Assembly (NCBI RefSeq): GCF_024343575.1
Contig: NZ_RJUA01000024.1
Coordinates: forward strand, 1 to 39,007
From: Lacihabitans sp. LS3-19
GTDB lineage: Bacteria; Bacteroidota; Bacteroidia; Cytophagales; Spirosomataceae
Length of the DNA: 39,007 nt
Direction of reading: 5' to 3'
This document shows, piece after piece, positions 8,911 to 16,790 of the stretch. The notes beneath the pieces are model-generated. The model saw nothing but the letters and a program-made list of their open reading frames with translations. It did no database searches and was not told the origin of the DNA. A program made the translations under genes and the position numbers. Numbering within the stretch: position 1 is the stretch's first letter; each line of letters starts with the position of its first letter.

Positions 8911-9996
8911 ATGGATAATATATTAAGATATCTCGCTGATAATCAAATCTATTTAGTATTAGGAATACTAATATTTTTCAGTGCACTTGAAGCTATAATG
9001 GGTTTTTATGCCAATTGGAAAAGATCCAAAGATGACCTAATGGTAGAATCTGTAAATTTTGGCTTTTTGATGTTTGTGGCCAAGCCTCTGATTACTTTTA
9101 TATCTTTTGGCTTAAGCAAGTTTCTTTTTCCAAATCTTGAAAATGCAATCTCAGCATGGCCAATTTGGCTGGCTGGTTTGGTTTATATTCTTTTCGATGA
9201 TTTTACGCAGTATTGGTATCATCGCTCATCGCATGAGTATAAATGGCTTTGGAAATGGCATAGAGCACACCACACTGCCGAAGAAATGGGGCTTCTGGTT
9301 TCTTACAGAGAGGCCGTTTGGTTTTTCTTATTTATGCCAAATATCTGGTGGATTGGCATTTTTACTTATTTGGGTGGGGGAATTGGCGTAGCGGCTGCTA
9401 TAGTAATCAAACAATTCTTCGTGATTTCATCGCATAGTAATGCCAAATGGGATGCTGTTTTTTACCAAAAAAAATCCTTGAAACCTATTATAAAAATTCT
9501 GGAAAGGATATTTATAACGCCAGCCTTTCACCACGGACATCACGCAAAATCCATTATTGACGACATAGGTCATCCAAATGGAAACTTTGGAAATATGTTT
9601 TCTATTTGGGATCAAATGTTTGGTTCCGCAAAATTTGCCCATGCATTCCCCAATTCAGACAATTATGGACTTCCAAACGATCCAAAAGACTCTTGGGTTT
9701 CGCAAGTTTTTTACCCTGTTTTCAAGTCGGACAAACAAGGTTCTGAGATTTCCCAAGACTATAAGTTTGAAAAAACTACTAAATTGGAACCTTCACAGAT
9801 GGTTTTGAAAGAAGGAGATTATCTTTATTGCAATTGCGGTTACAGTAAAACTCAGCCGTTTTGTGATGGCTCACATCATGGCACCAAATTTCAACCCACT
9901 AAGTTTTCGATAAAAAAGGAAAAAGAATACAAACTTTGTAATTGTAAACTTTGTAAAAAAAGCCCATTTTGTGATAATTCACATTTGAAAGCTTAA
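8911..9996 (+). CDS. Membrane di-iron hydroxylase fused to two C-terminal CDGSH iron-sulfur domains
   Basis: 361 residues. Residues 1-250 are a sterol desaturase/fatty acid hydroxylase domain with hydrophobic helices and the histidine motifs HRSSH, HRAHH and HHGHH, ending GNMFSIWDQMFG. After a linker come two CDGSH-type motifs. The first has C307, C309, C318 and H322 (CNC...PFCDGSH); the second has C343, C345, C354 and H358 (CNC...PFCDNSH). Both keep the 3Cys-1His spacing that binds a labile [2Fe-2S] cluster in mitoNEET-like proteins. The second has N in place of G in CDG. The fusion suggests built-in electron delivery to the di-iron centre on the cytoplasmic side (inference). It sits 3 bp after the monooxygenase and 13 bp before the SDR. 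Confidence 0.92.
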   Translation: MDNILRYLADNQIYLVLGILIFFSALEAIMGFYANWKRSKDDLMVESVNFGFLMFVAKPLITFISFGLSKFLFPNLENAISAWPIWLAGLVYILFDDFTQYWYHRSSHEYKWLWKWHRAHHTAEEMGLLVSYREAVWFFLFMPNIWWIGIFTYLGGGIGVAAAIVIKQFFVISSHSNAKWDAVFYQKKSLKPIIKILERIFITPAFHHGHHAKSIIDDIGHPNGNFGNMFSIWDQMFGSAKFAHAFPNSDNYGLPNDPKDSWVSQVFYPVFKSDKQGSEISQDYKFEKTTKLEPSQMVLKEGDYLYCNCGYSKTQPFCDGSHHGTKFQPTKFSIKKEKEYKLCNCKLCKKSPFCDNSHLKA

Positions 9997-10009
9997 ATTT
10001 TAAACAAAA

Positions 10010-10792
10010 ATGATATTTAAAGATAAAATAGTTTGGATAACGGGTGCGTCATCAGGCATAGGCGAAGCACTTGCTAAGGCATTTAACAAAGAAGGTGCAA
10101 AAGTGATTTTGTCTGCTAGAAATACCTTGGAACTAAAACGTGTCCAAGAATCATTTATAAATCAGCACATACCTTCCGCCATTCTTCCACTAGATATTCA
10201 GAAATATCTTGAATTGCCTAAAGAGGTTGTTAAAGCAATTGCATTATTTGGCAAAATTGACATTTTGATCAACAATGCAGGAATAAGTCAGCGAGAATTG
10301 GCTGTTGATACGCCTTTTGAGGAAGATTTAAAAATTATAGAAATTGATTTGTTAGGCACTATAGCTATAACTAAAGCTTTATTGCCACATTTTATAAAAA
10401 ATGGCAATTCTCAAATTGTAGTGATAAGCTCTGTAATGGGAAAAATTAATACCAAATATAGAACTGCTTATGCGGCAGCCAAACATGGAACGGTCGGTTA
10501 TTTCGAATCCTTGCGATTAGAGTTAGGCAACAAAGTAAATGTTTGCAATATAATGCCAGGTTTTATTGCAACAAATATTGTAAAAAATGCGGTTAGTAAA
10601 ACCTATAATCCAAACAATCAAAATGCAGCAGGAATGAAACCAGATGAATTTGCTGAAATAGCTCTGAAAGCTATTCATGCGAAAAAGAAAAACGTATACA
10701 TAGGAGGAATGAAGGAGCAATTTGCCATGATTTTGAAACGTATCTCCCCTTCACTTTTTGACTGGTTTATTAAAGATTTAAAAGTGGTGTAA
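10010..10792 (+). CDS. Short-chain dehydrogenase/reductase (classical SDR)
   Basis: 260 residues, a typical classical SDR length. The cofactor motif TGASSGIG is at 11-18 and NNAG at 88-91. The catalytic Ser is in VVISSV (140/141), with Y154 and K158 in YAAAK. The C-terminal hydrophobic stretch (AMILKRISPSLFDWFIKDL) resembles DHRS7-type enzymes, which work near membranes on lipids. It would oxidise an alcohol made by the upstream hydroxylase or monooxygenase, or reduce a ketone (inference from operon position, 13 bp gap). The substrate is not predictable. Confidence 0.92.
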   Translation: MIFKDKIVWITGASSGIGEALAKAFNKEGAKVILSARNTLELKRVQESFINQHIPSAILPLDIQKYLELPKEVVKAIALFGKIDILINNAGISQRELAVDTPFEEDLKIIEIDLLGTIAITKALLPHFIKNGNSQIVVISSVMGKINTKYRTAYAAAKHGTVGYFESLRLELGNKVNVCNIMPGFIATNIVKNAVSKTYNPNNQNAAGMKPDEFAEIALKAIHAKKKNVYIGGMKEQFAMILKRISPSLFDWFIKDLKVV

Positions 10793-10825
10793 TTCGTTGT
10801 TCGCAAATATTGTTTTAGTTAGTTG

Positions 10826-10845
10826 AAACCTCTAAGAGGTTTTGA
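10826..10845 (+). terminator. Short stem-loop between the SDR and amidohydrolase genes
   Basis: AAACCTC (10826-10832) and GAGGTTT (10836-10842) form a 7-bp stem with a 3-base loop and only four T residues at the end. It could be a weak terminator separating the SDR operon from the amidohydrolase, or a processing site. Confidence 0.4.
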
Positions 10846-10879
10846 ATGAAAAGCTTATTCTTAATTTTTGAAAAAATCA

Positions 10880-12640
10880 ATGAAAAAAATATTCCTGACC
10901 TTATTTCTTCTTGCGATAGTATCACTTATTTATTATTGCTTTTTTTTCGATTTTGACCATAGCAATGATACCCTCTATTTTGGAGGAGAGATTATTACTA
11001 TGCAGGATTCTACTGAATTAGCTGAAGCAGTATATGTGAAAAACGGAAAAATAATAGCTACTGGAAATAAGTCAGAATTGATAAAATTAACCTCAAACAA
11101 AACAGAATTACATGATTTAAAAGGCAAAACACTAATGCCAGGTTTTTTTGATCCACACGGACATTTTGATTTTGCCACAATATTTGCGGATATGGTAGAT
11201 ATAAGTGGAATAAATCACCGAACACCAAAAGAAGTTTGGGATAAAGTTGAGGCTGCCTGCAAAAAAGGGCAAAAAGGCGAATGGATTTTCTTTTACGGCA
11301 TGGACCCTCCGCTCACAAAAGGTATTAAATCACCGACCATTTCCTACTTGGATTCTATCGCTCCAGATAAGCCAATTGTGATTATTACTAAAGCATTGCA
11401 TGTTTTTTATGTCAATTCTCAAGCTTTTGCAGAAATCGGTATTTCATCAAAAACGCCAGACCCTTCAAAAGCAAGCTATTATGAAAGAGATGAAAAAGGG
11501 AATTTAACTGGAGGCATAGTTGAACAAGCAGCTTTAGAACCGCTTCGCTTAAAACTTCAAGAAATTGTTAAGAAAAACTTTGTAAAAAACACCCAGAAAG
11601 TACTGGACGATTATGCCCAGATGGGTGTCACCTCAGTTGTAAATATGGGACTCTCCAATACATCAGACCTAATATTAAGCTTATATCGTCACCTTTCTGG
11701 AGAAAAGCCAAAACCCTTAACCAATGCCTTACAATTGATTGGAAAGTTACCTAACAGACAGCCTAATCCTCGAATTTTTCTTTATTTGAGAAAAGAATAC
11801 GACAGCTTTTTACCTAAAAATGTTGAAAATGGTGATGACTTTTTCAAAATTCTTGGACTTAAATTTTGGTACGATGGCTCTCCATACAGTGGCTCAATGT
11901 TTTTAAGAAAACCTTATTTACAGTCTAATTTTACTATAAATGATATTCACTTGGGCCCTGGCCATACTTCTGAAAGCTTAATGAGGCAGTCGGAGCTGGA
12001 AACACTCATAGAAAAATACCAATCAAAAGGCTGGCAAATAGCGGTTCATTCTCAAGGTGACATTGCGGGGGAAGAAGTAATAGCTGCCTATGAAAATGTA
12101 CATAAAAAATCGCCCATAAATACATACCGACATAGAATAGAACATTGTATGTTATTGCCAAAAACATCACTTGAGGCCATGAAAAAAATGAATATTTCTC
12201 CAAGTTTTCATATTAATCATTTATTATTTTATGGCGATTTCCTAAAAAGCGATATTATAGGAGAGGAAAGAAGCGAGCAAATTTTCCCTATACAATCTGC
12301 TGTAAATCATAAACTTAGATATACACTTCATGCTGACAGTCCACAATTTATCCCTAATCCCTTAAGCTTAATAAGTACCTCTGTAAATCGTACCACAGAG
12401 TCAGGCACATTGATTGGCCCTGCCGAAAGGGTATCTGTTTGGCAAGCACTGAAAAGTATGACGATAGATGCAGCTTGGCAAATGCACATGGAGGACAAAT
12501 TGGGCAGTATTGAAAAAGGTAAATATGCAGATTTTGTAATTCTTGATAAAAATCCTTTGAAGGTTCCAAGTCAAAATTTATCTAAAATTAAGGTTTTGGA
12601 GACGATTGTGGCAGGAAATCAAATATGGAAGGCGAAATAG
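10880..12640 (+). CDS. Exported or membrane-anchored YtcJ-like amidohydrolase
   Basis: 586 residues from the ATG at 10880; an upstream TTG at 10868 adds four residues and is less likely. A hydrophobic N-terminus (residues 3-23) acts as signal or anchor, so the enzyme probably works in the periplasm. The metal motif of the amidohydrolase_3 family is H93-G-H95 in MPGFFDPHGHFD. Later come IAVHSQGD, RIEHCMLL and HADSPQF, with the composite barrel's closing strand at KYADFVILDKNPL. These enzymes hydrolyse amide or imide bonds, but substrates of YtcJ-type members are largely unknown. It follows the SDR by 87 bp on the same strand and ends at a strong terminator, so it may share the operon's transcript. 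Confidence 0.9.
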   Translation: MKKIFLTLFLLAIVSLIYYCFFFDFDHSNDTLYFGGEIITMQDSTELAEAVYVKNGKIIATGNKSELIKLTSNKTELHDLKGKTLMPGFFDPHGHFDFATIFADMVDISGINHRTPKEVWDKVEAACKKGQKGEWIFFYGMDPPLTKGIKSPTISYLDSIAPDKPIVIITKALHVFYVNSQAFAEIGISSKTPDPSKASYYERDEKGNLTGGIVEQAALEPLRLKLQEIVKKNFVKNTQKVLDDYAQMGVTSVVNMGLSNTSDLILSLYRHLSGEKPKPLTNALQLIGKLPNRQPNPRIFLYLRKEYDSFLPKNVENGDDFFKILGLKFWYDGSPYSGSMFLRKPYLQSNFTINDIHLGPGHTSESLMRQSELETLIEKYQSKGWQIAVHSQGDIAGEEVIAAYENVHKKSPINTYRHRIEHCMLLPKTSLEAMKKMNISPSFHINHLLFYGDFLKSDIIGEERSEQIFPIQSAVNHKLRYTLHADSPQFIPNPLSLISTSVNRTTESGTLIGPAERVSVWQALKSMTIDAAWQMHMEDKLGSIEKGKYADFVILDKNPLKVPSQNLSKIKVLETIVAGNQIWKAK

Positions 12641-12661
12641 ATTTATATTTTTTGTAATTTT

Positions 12662-12690
12662 AAATGCTTTACTTTCAAAAAGCATTTTTT
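12662..12690 (+). terminator. Rho-independent terminator after the amidohydrolase
   Basis: AAATGCTTT (12662-12670) pairs with AAAGCATTT (12679-12687) and continues into a T-run ending at 12690. It lies 21 bases after the stop codon at 12640. Confidence 0.85.
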
Positions 12691-12807
12691 ATAATTGAAA
12701 ATAATTGGTTTGTGAGGTAGATAAATTACAGAAAAACTAAAGAATGAATTTTTCTGATTCGTCCTGAAAAATACTAAATAATTAGAAGTCATAAAACCTT
12801 AAATAAA

Positions 12808-14412
12808 ATGAAATACGATTACATCATCATCGGTGCGGGAAGTGCTGGCTGCGTTTTGGCCAATAGACTTTCGGCTGACCCAGCTAACTCTGTCCTGTTG
12901 ATAGAAGCAGGCGGTCCTGACAAAAAAATGGAGATTCATATTCCTGCTGGCTATGCCAAACTGCATAGAAGTGAGGTAGATTATGGATTCTGGACCGAAC
13001 CTCAAAAGCACATTTTAGATAGAAAAATATATTTACCCCGAGGCAAAGTATTGGGAGGTTGCAGTTCTACAAATGCCATGGCTTATGTAAGAGGAAACCA
13101 CGCCGACTACGACGAATGGGCTTCTTTGGGCAACAAAGGCTGGTCAGCAAAAGAAGTATTGCCGTATTTCAAAAAATCCGAAGCCAATGAAGATATTTCG
13201 AATGAATATCATGGAAAAGACGGGGAATTGAATGTGACCTACAACAAGAAATTCACTACGCCTTATTCTAATGCATTCATAGAAGCCTGTGTCGAAAAAG
13301 GTTTTAATAGGAATTTAGATTATAATGGAGAAAATCAAGAAGGTGTTGGCCCATTTCAGTTTACTATCAAAGATGTAAAAAGGCATAGTGCGGTCGATGC
13401 TTTTTTAAAGCCAGCGATGAAAAGGCCAAATCTTACCGTTATGACAAAAACAATCACCAATAAAGTCATTATCGAAAATGATAAAGCGGTTGGAGTTGTT
13501 GTTTCTAATGGCAAAAATGGTACGCAAGATTTTTTTGCCAATAAAGAAGTTATTCTTTCTGCTGGTAGTTTTGCCTCACCGCAACTCCTGATGCTTTCGG
13601 GAATCGGTGCCAAAGACGAGTTAAAAACCCATGGTATAGCATGCAAAAAAGAATTGCAAGGCGTAGGAAAAAACCTCCAAGACCACCTTTTTTATGCCGT
13701 AAGTGCCTTAGCGAATAGTCAGGAAGGTCAAAACCATCATCTAAAACCATTGAACCAGGTTGCGGATTTAATGAAATATATTTTTACGAAAAGCGGTGCA
13801 TTAACTATTGGTCCATTAGAATCTGTCGCATTTGGAAGTACAGCTGCAAGTCCTGACAGAGTAGATTATGAATTTCATTTTGCATCCTTAAACGTTGGCA
13901 ATGATTACAGCGTGGACATCTATGACATTAATACTTTTCCTTACAAAGATGGCTATACGATTTTACCAACACTTTTAAGGCCAAAAAGTAGAGGTTATGT
14001 TGGTTTGTCAAATACCAACCCAGCAGCTCAGCCAATCATTCAACCTAATTTTTTAGAATCTGAAGAAGATAGAATGGTTTTATTAAATGCTGGCAAAAAA
14101 GCCTTGGAGGTAATGGAAGCAAAGGCATTTTCAAAACACATGAATTCAATTGTAATGCCACCAGATCGCAGCTCAGACGAAGCCATTATGTTGCATATTC
14201 TAAAACAAGTTGAAACGGTTTATCATCCTGTCGGCACTTGTAAGATGGGTTCTGATGAAATGGCGGTTGTTGATGAAAAATTACGCGTACATGGAATCGA
14301 AGGTTTACGAGTTATTGATGCCTCTATTATGCCAACTATCGTTTCGGGGAATACCAATGCCCCTACTTATATGATTGCCGAGAAAGGAGCAGATATGATT
14401 TTGAATTCTTAA
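12808..14412 (+). CDS. GMC family FAD-dependent alcohol oxidase/dehydrogenase
   Basis: 534 residues, the usual length for choline dehydrogenase-like GMC enzymes. The N-terminal FAD motif is YIIIGAGSAGCVLANRLS with VLLIEAGG. GMC signature 1 is RGKVLGGCSSTNAMAYVRG and signature 2 is SAGSFASPQLLMLSGIG. The C-terminal active-site region has YHPVGTCKMG (catalytic His) and VIDASIMPTIVSGNTNAPTYMIAEK. It oxidises a primary or secondary alcohol to the aldehyde or ketone. No betaine genes are nearby, so choline is not indicated. It has its own upstream region and a terminator shared with the convergent membrane-protein gene. Confidence 0.93.
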   Translation: MKYDYIIIGAGSAGCVLANRLSADPANSVLLIEAGGPDKKMEIHIPAGYAKLHRSEVDYGFWTEPQKHILDRKIYLPRGKVLGGCSSTNAMAYVRGNHADYDEWASLGNKGWSAKEVLPYFKKSEANEDISNEYHGKDGELNVTYNKKFTTPYSNAFIEACVEKGFNRNLDYNGENQEGVGPFQFTIKDVKRHSAVDAFLKPAMKRPNLTVMTKTITNKVIIENDKAVGVVVSNGKNGTQDFFANKEVILSAGSFASPQLLMLSGIGAKDELKTHGIACKKELQGVGKNLQDHLFYAVSALANSQEGQNHHLKPLNQVADLMKYIFTKSGALTIGPLESVAFGSTAASPDRVDYEFHFASLNVGNDYSVDIYDINTFPYKDGYTILPTLLRPKSRGYVGLSNTNPAAQPIIQPNFLESEEDRMVLLNAGKKALEVMEAKAFSKHMNSIVMPPDRSSDEAIMLHILKQVETVYHPVGTCKMGSDEMAVVDEKLRVHGIEGLRVIDASIMPTIVSGNTNAPTYMIAEKGADMILNS

Positions 14413-14413
14413 T

Positions 14414-14444
14414 AAAAATGGGAGTCTAGACAACTCCCATTTTT
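14414..14444. terminator. Bidirectional terminator between convergent genes
   Basis: AAAAATGGGAGT (14414-14425) and ACTCCCATTTTT (14433-14444) form a perfect 12-bp stem with A/T tails on both sides. It serves the GMC gene on the plus strand. The right arm also encodes the last residues (MGV) of the minus-strand membrane protein, whose stop codon lies in the loop. Confidence 0.85.
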
Positions 14445-15124
14445 ACTTTGTATTTCTTTAATATTTTTGCAGATATAAAAGCAAAAACTACTGTTGGCCC
14501 TACCCATAATATCATTTGGCCAAAGCTTGGAAAATTCTCCGGCAAAAACCTTGGAACAATATTTACACAAAAAGCAGTTAATGCAGCAGAATATGCACCA
14601 ATCATCTTTCCGCCATGAGCAAAAAACCAATGCATTTTTATTTCTGATTTGAATTTTAGATAATATTTAAGATCTCCATAGGCATTTAAAAGACTGACAA
14701 TCCCGAAAACAAAAAAAAGATAAACAAATGGCGAGGATATTTCATATTTGAAAAGTAGTAGAAATCCATATCCCAACATTACCAAACCAGATACACCCAC
14801 TAAAAAAGCAGCAGACATATCGTACCAGGTTGGCTTCAGTCCTTTTTTCATTTTAAGCATTCGTTTACCCGACCACGTTGGATAAAAACTAACTATACCT
14901 ATGGTAAGAAAAAACTGATATTTTAGATTGTTTGGAAATAAAACGAAAAACAAAAGTGTGGTCACGAATATAACAGCCATAGACCAATAAAATACAATAC
15001 CTGAAAGATTGTGGATTTTTCCACCCTTCTTTCCATAACTCATTGCTACTAAGCCAGAGGTTAAAGCTAAAAATCCTGCAATAACATGTAAGACGATTCC
15101 TGATTTGTAAAGTAAATTTTCCAT
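14426..15124 (-). CDS. Integral membrane protein, DUF2306-like
   Basis: 232 residues with about seven hydrophobic helices. The N-terminal LHVIAGFLALTSGLVAMSYGKKGGKIHNLSGIVFYWSM has the pattern of small membrane proteins of the DUF2306 type (conserved His in TM1, then glycine-rich GGKxHxxxG). A further conserved-looking stretch is KMHWFFAHGGKMIGAYSAALTAF. No enzymatic function is known to me; histidines in the helices would allow a haem- or metal-related role, but that is speculation. It diverges from the dioxygenase-like lipoprotein gene across a 232-bp region with phased repeats. Confidence 0.75.
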   Translation of the reverse strand: MENLLYKSGIVLHVIAGFLALTSGLVAMSYGKKGGKIHNLSGIVFYWSMAVIFVTTLLFFVLFPNNLKYQFFLTIGIVSFYPTWSGKRMLKMKKGLKPTWYDMSAAFLVGVSGLVMLGYGFLLLFKYEISSPFVYLFFVFGIVSLLNAYGDLKYYLKFKSEIKMHWFFAHGGKMIGAYSAALTAFCVNIVPRFLPENFPSFGQMILWVGPTVVFAFISAKILKKYKVKMGVV

Positions 15125-15198
15125 TTGATTTGTTTTTTATTTACCCAAAACTATAGCCTACTAATGGCTCTAAAAAATCAAAGGGTTAAACATCAACA

Positions 15199-15246
15199 TT
15201 CTGGGAGAAACAACAAAGTTCTGGGATAAAATACAAGTTTTTGGGA
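15199..15246. repeat. Three 20-bp phased direct repeats (TTCTGGGA core)
   Basis: TTCTGGGA (15199-15206), TTCTGGGA (15219-15226) and TTTTGGGA (15239-15246) recur at exactly 20-bp steps, and each unit is flanked by ACAA-like sequence. Near-two-turn spacing on one DNA face is typical of direct-repeat activator sites such as those of LytTR or OmpR regulators. It lies between the divergent membrane protein and dioxygenase genes. Confidence 0.6.
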
Positions 15247-15257
15247 CGTTTGACAAA

Positions 15258-15275
15258 GTATTTTTTAAAAAATAC
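15258..15275. promoter_or_regulatory. 18-bp perfect palindrome
   Basis: GTATTTTTTAAAAAATAC is a perfect palindrome located 11 bases after the third phased repeat, about 80 bp upstream of the dioxygenase ATG. It may be an operator. A/T-rich palindromes also arise by chance in this genome, so the function is uncertain. Confidence 0.4.
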
Positions 15276-15356
15276 CCTAATTATAAAAGGTTTGGGCAAC
15301 ATTAAATCTAAATTAATCGTCTTGTACTTAAAGCGTATTATTAAACCAATTGATTG

Positions 15357-16097
15357 ATGAAAAGAGAAGAGTTTTTAAAGAAAAGTTTAAGTGGCCTTGG
15401 CATGTTTTCTATTTTACCTTTAATGAGTGCTTGCGAAAAAGCAAATATTTCTACGGATACTACTGAAACTACAAGCGATGTTACAGGTTCAACAAATGGA
15501 AGTTCAGCGAGCGATTGTTCGGTTACTAACTCCGAAACTGAAGGGCCATTCCCTATCAAAGATCCTGCATCCTTGGTAAAAGCTGATATAGCTGGAGACA
15601 GGTCTGGCGTGAAATTGACAGTAAACCTTACCATAAAAAACAAAAATGCAAACTGCAATGCAGTGGAAAATTTATTAGTAGATATTTGGCATTGCGACGC
15701 CAAAGGTGAATATTCTGAATATGGCGGAACTGGAATGCAATCTACAAATTGGACAGCTGCTCACTGGCTAAGAGGAAGACAAACCACAGATGCAAACGGC
15801 TTGGCGGATTTTACGAGTATTTTCCCGGGTTGGTACAGCGGAAGGGCACCTCATATTCATGTGCATATTTTCACCGCAGCTGGAAAATCACTTTTAGTTA
15901 CCCAAATCGCATTTCCGAAAACCGTTTGCGATACAGTTTATACAACCGCAACTGATTACAAAAGCCACGGAACCCAGAATACCACCAACGAAAAAGACAA
16001 TGTTTTCAGTGACGGATATGCTAACGAACTTTGCAGTATTTCTGGTAATAACACCGATGGATATATTTTAAATCATACTATAGTAGTTAGTGCATAA
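15357..16097 (+). CDS. Intradiol ring-cleavage dioxygenase-like lipoprotein
   Basis: 246 residues from ATG 15357; a TTG at 15354 adds one residue. The N-terminus MKREEFLKKSLSGLG... ends LMSAC with C26 as a probable lipobox cysteine, giving an exported lipoprotein. The catalytic fold of intradiol dioxygenases is visible: TEGPFP at the start, LLVDIWHCDAKGEYSEYG, then FTSIFPGWYSGRAPHIHVHI. The expected non-haem Fe(III) ligands are Y119, Y160, H166 and H168. Known cytosolic relatives cleave catechol or protocatechuate. Exported relatives occur in Bacteroidota, but their substrates are unclear. No beta-ketoadipate pathway gene is present here, so a role other than catabolism is possible. A large hairpin separates it from the pirin-like gene. 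Confidence 0.88.
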   Translation: MKREEFLKKSLSGLGMFSILPLMSACEKANISTDTTETTSDVTGSTNGSSASDCSVTNSETEGPFPIKDPASLVKADIAGDRSGVKLTVNLTIKNKNANCNAVENLLVDIWHCDAKGEYSEYGGTGMQSTNWTAAHWLRGRQTTDANGLADFTSIFPGWYSGRAPHIHVHIFTAAGKSLLVTQIAFPKTVCDTVYTTATDYKSHGTQNTTNEKDNVFSDGYANELCSISGNNTDGYILNHTIVVSA

Positions 16098-16161
16098 AAA
16101 AATGGCTCCTTTGAAAATAACAAATAGATATGGAAAATAACAAAGGAGCTATTTTTCTTTC
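16098..16161 (+). terminator. 16-bp hairpin with T-tract that encloses the next gene's start codon
   Basis: AAAAATGGCTCCTTTG (16098-16113) pairs fully (one G-U) with CAAAGGAGCTATTTTT (16141-16156), and CTTTCTTT follows. The 27-base loop contains the ATG (16130) of the pirin-like gene, and the right arm is its codons 4-9. It looks like the dioxygenase terminator, yet it would also fold in any pirin-like mRNA that starts upstream. A 12-base direct repeat GAAAATAACAAA (16113-16124, 16133-16144) sits across the loop. Confidence 0.75.
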
Positions 16162-16789
16162 TTTAAAAAACAAAATAGAAGAAAGTGACAGTTTTGTAAA
16201 AAACTATATTTTCTCGAGAAATCATCAGAAAATAGAGGATGAATTTCTTTTGAAAGCATTAGAGAACCTTTCTTTGGTAAAAATAAATGAAGGTAAAACT
16301 TACCAGACCTACTCAAATGAATCAAAAAAACTCATTCTCATTCCACTTAGTGGAGCCATTGGCAACAATATTACGGAAGAAATTTTGGTATCAGGTGAGG
16401 TGCAAATGTTGGGAAATGAAAATAATATAATTCTTGAAAATCTAGCAGAAGGAAACTGTTCTGAGTTTCTTGAAATAAAAATAAATCCCAATTTTGGAGT
16501 TTTAAAAGCAGATATAAAAGCTTTTGAAGTCCTAAACAATCAATTATCAGCAATTATTGAAACGCAAAACGCTGGAATCTTTCTAGGAAAATATACATAT
16601 CGCCAAGATTTGCTTTTTGAAAGAAAAGAAAATTTCAACTTTTTCGTCTACGTAGTTTGGGGTTCTTTCGAAATAAATGACAGATTAGTAAATCAAGGAG
16701 ATGCATTGAGCATGAAAAACTGCAAAAGCTTAGAAGGAGAATCTTTAAGTCAGGAAAGTATTGTTTTAATAATAATAGAAGAAAAATAA
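16130..16789 (+). CDS. Pirin-like bicupin protein
   Basis: 219 residues, two cupin halves. The N-terminal half (AIFLSLKNKIEESDSF..., later KLILIPLSGAIG and EFLEIKI) follows the pattern of short Bacteroidota pirin relatives that begin IYLADQRGC. The C-terminal half (GIFLGKYTYRQDLLF...FFVYVVWGSFEINDRLVNQGDALSM) matches the pirin/quercetinase C-terminal cupin. The HxH metal ligands of true pirins and quercetin dioxygenases are not seen, so it is probably not an active dioxygenase. It lies after the dioxygenase-like gene and converges on the LytTR gene with one base between stop codons and no separate terminator. Confidence 0.78.
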   Translation: MENNKGAIFLSLKNKIEESDSFVKNYIFSRNHQKIEDEFLLKALENLSLVKINEGKTYQTYSNESKKLILIPLSGAIGNNITEEILVSGEVQMLGNENNIILENLAEGNCSEFLEIKINPNFGVLKADIKAFEVLNNQLSAIIETQNAGIFLGKYTYRQDLLFERKENFNFFVYVVWGSFEINDRLVNQGDALSMKNCKSLEGESLSQESIVLIIIEEK

Positions 16790-16790
16790 A

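Noticed and set aside
12808-14412. Choline dehydrogenase (betA) assignment
   Set aside because: Only family-level GMC signatures are visible and no betaine aldehyde dehydrogenase or choline transporter is adjacent, so the substrate is left open.
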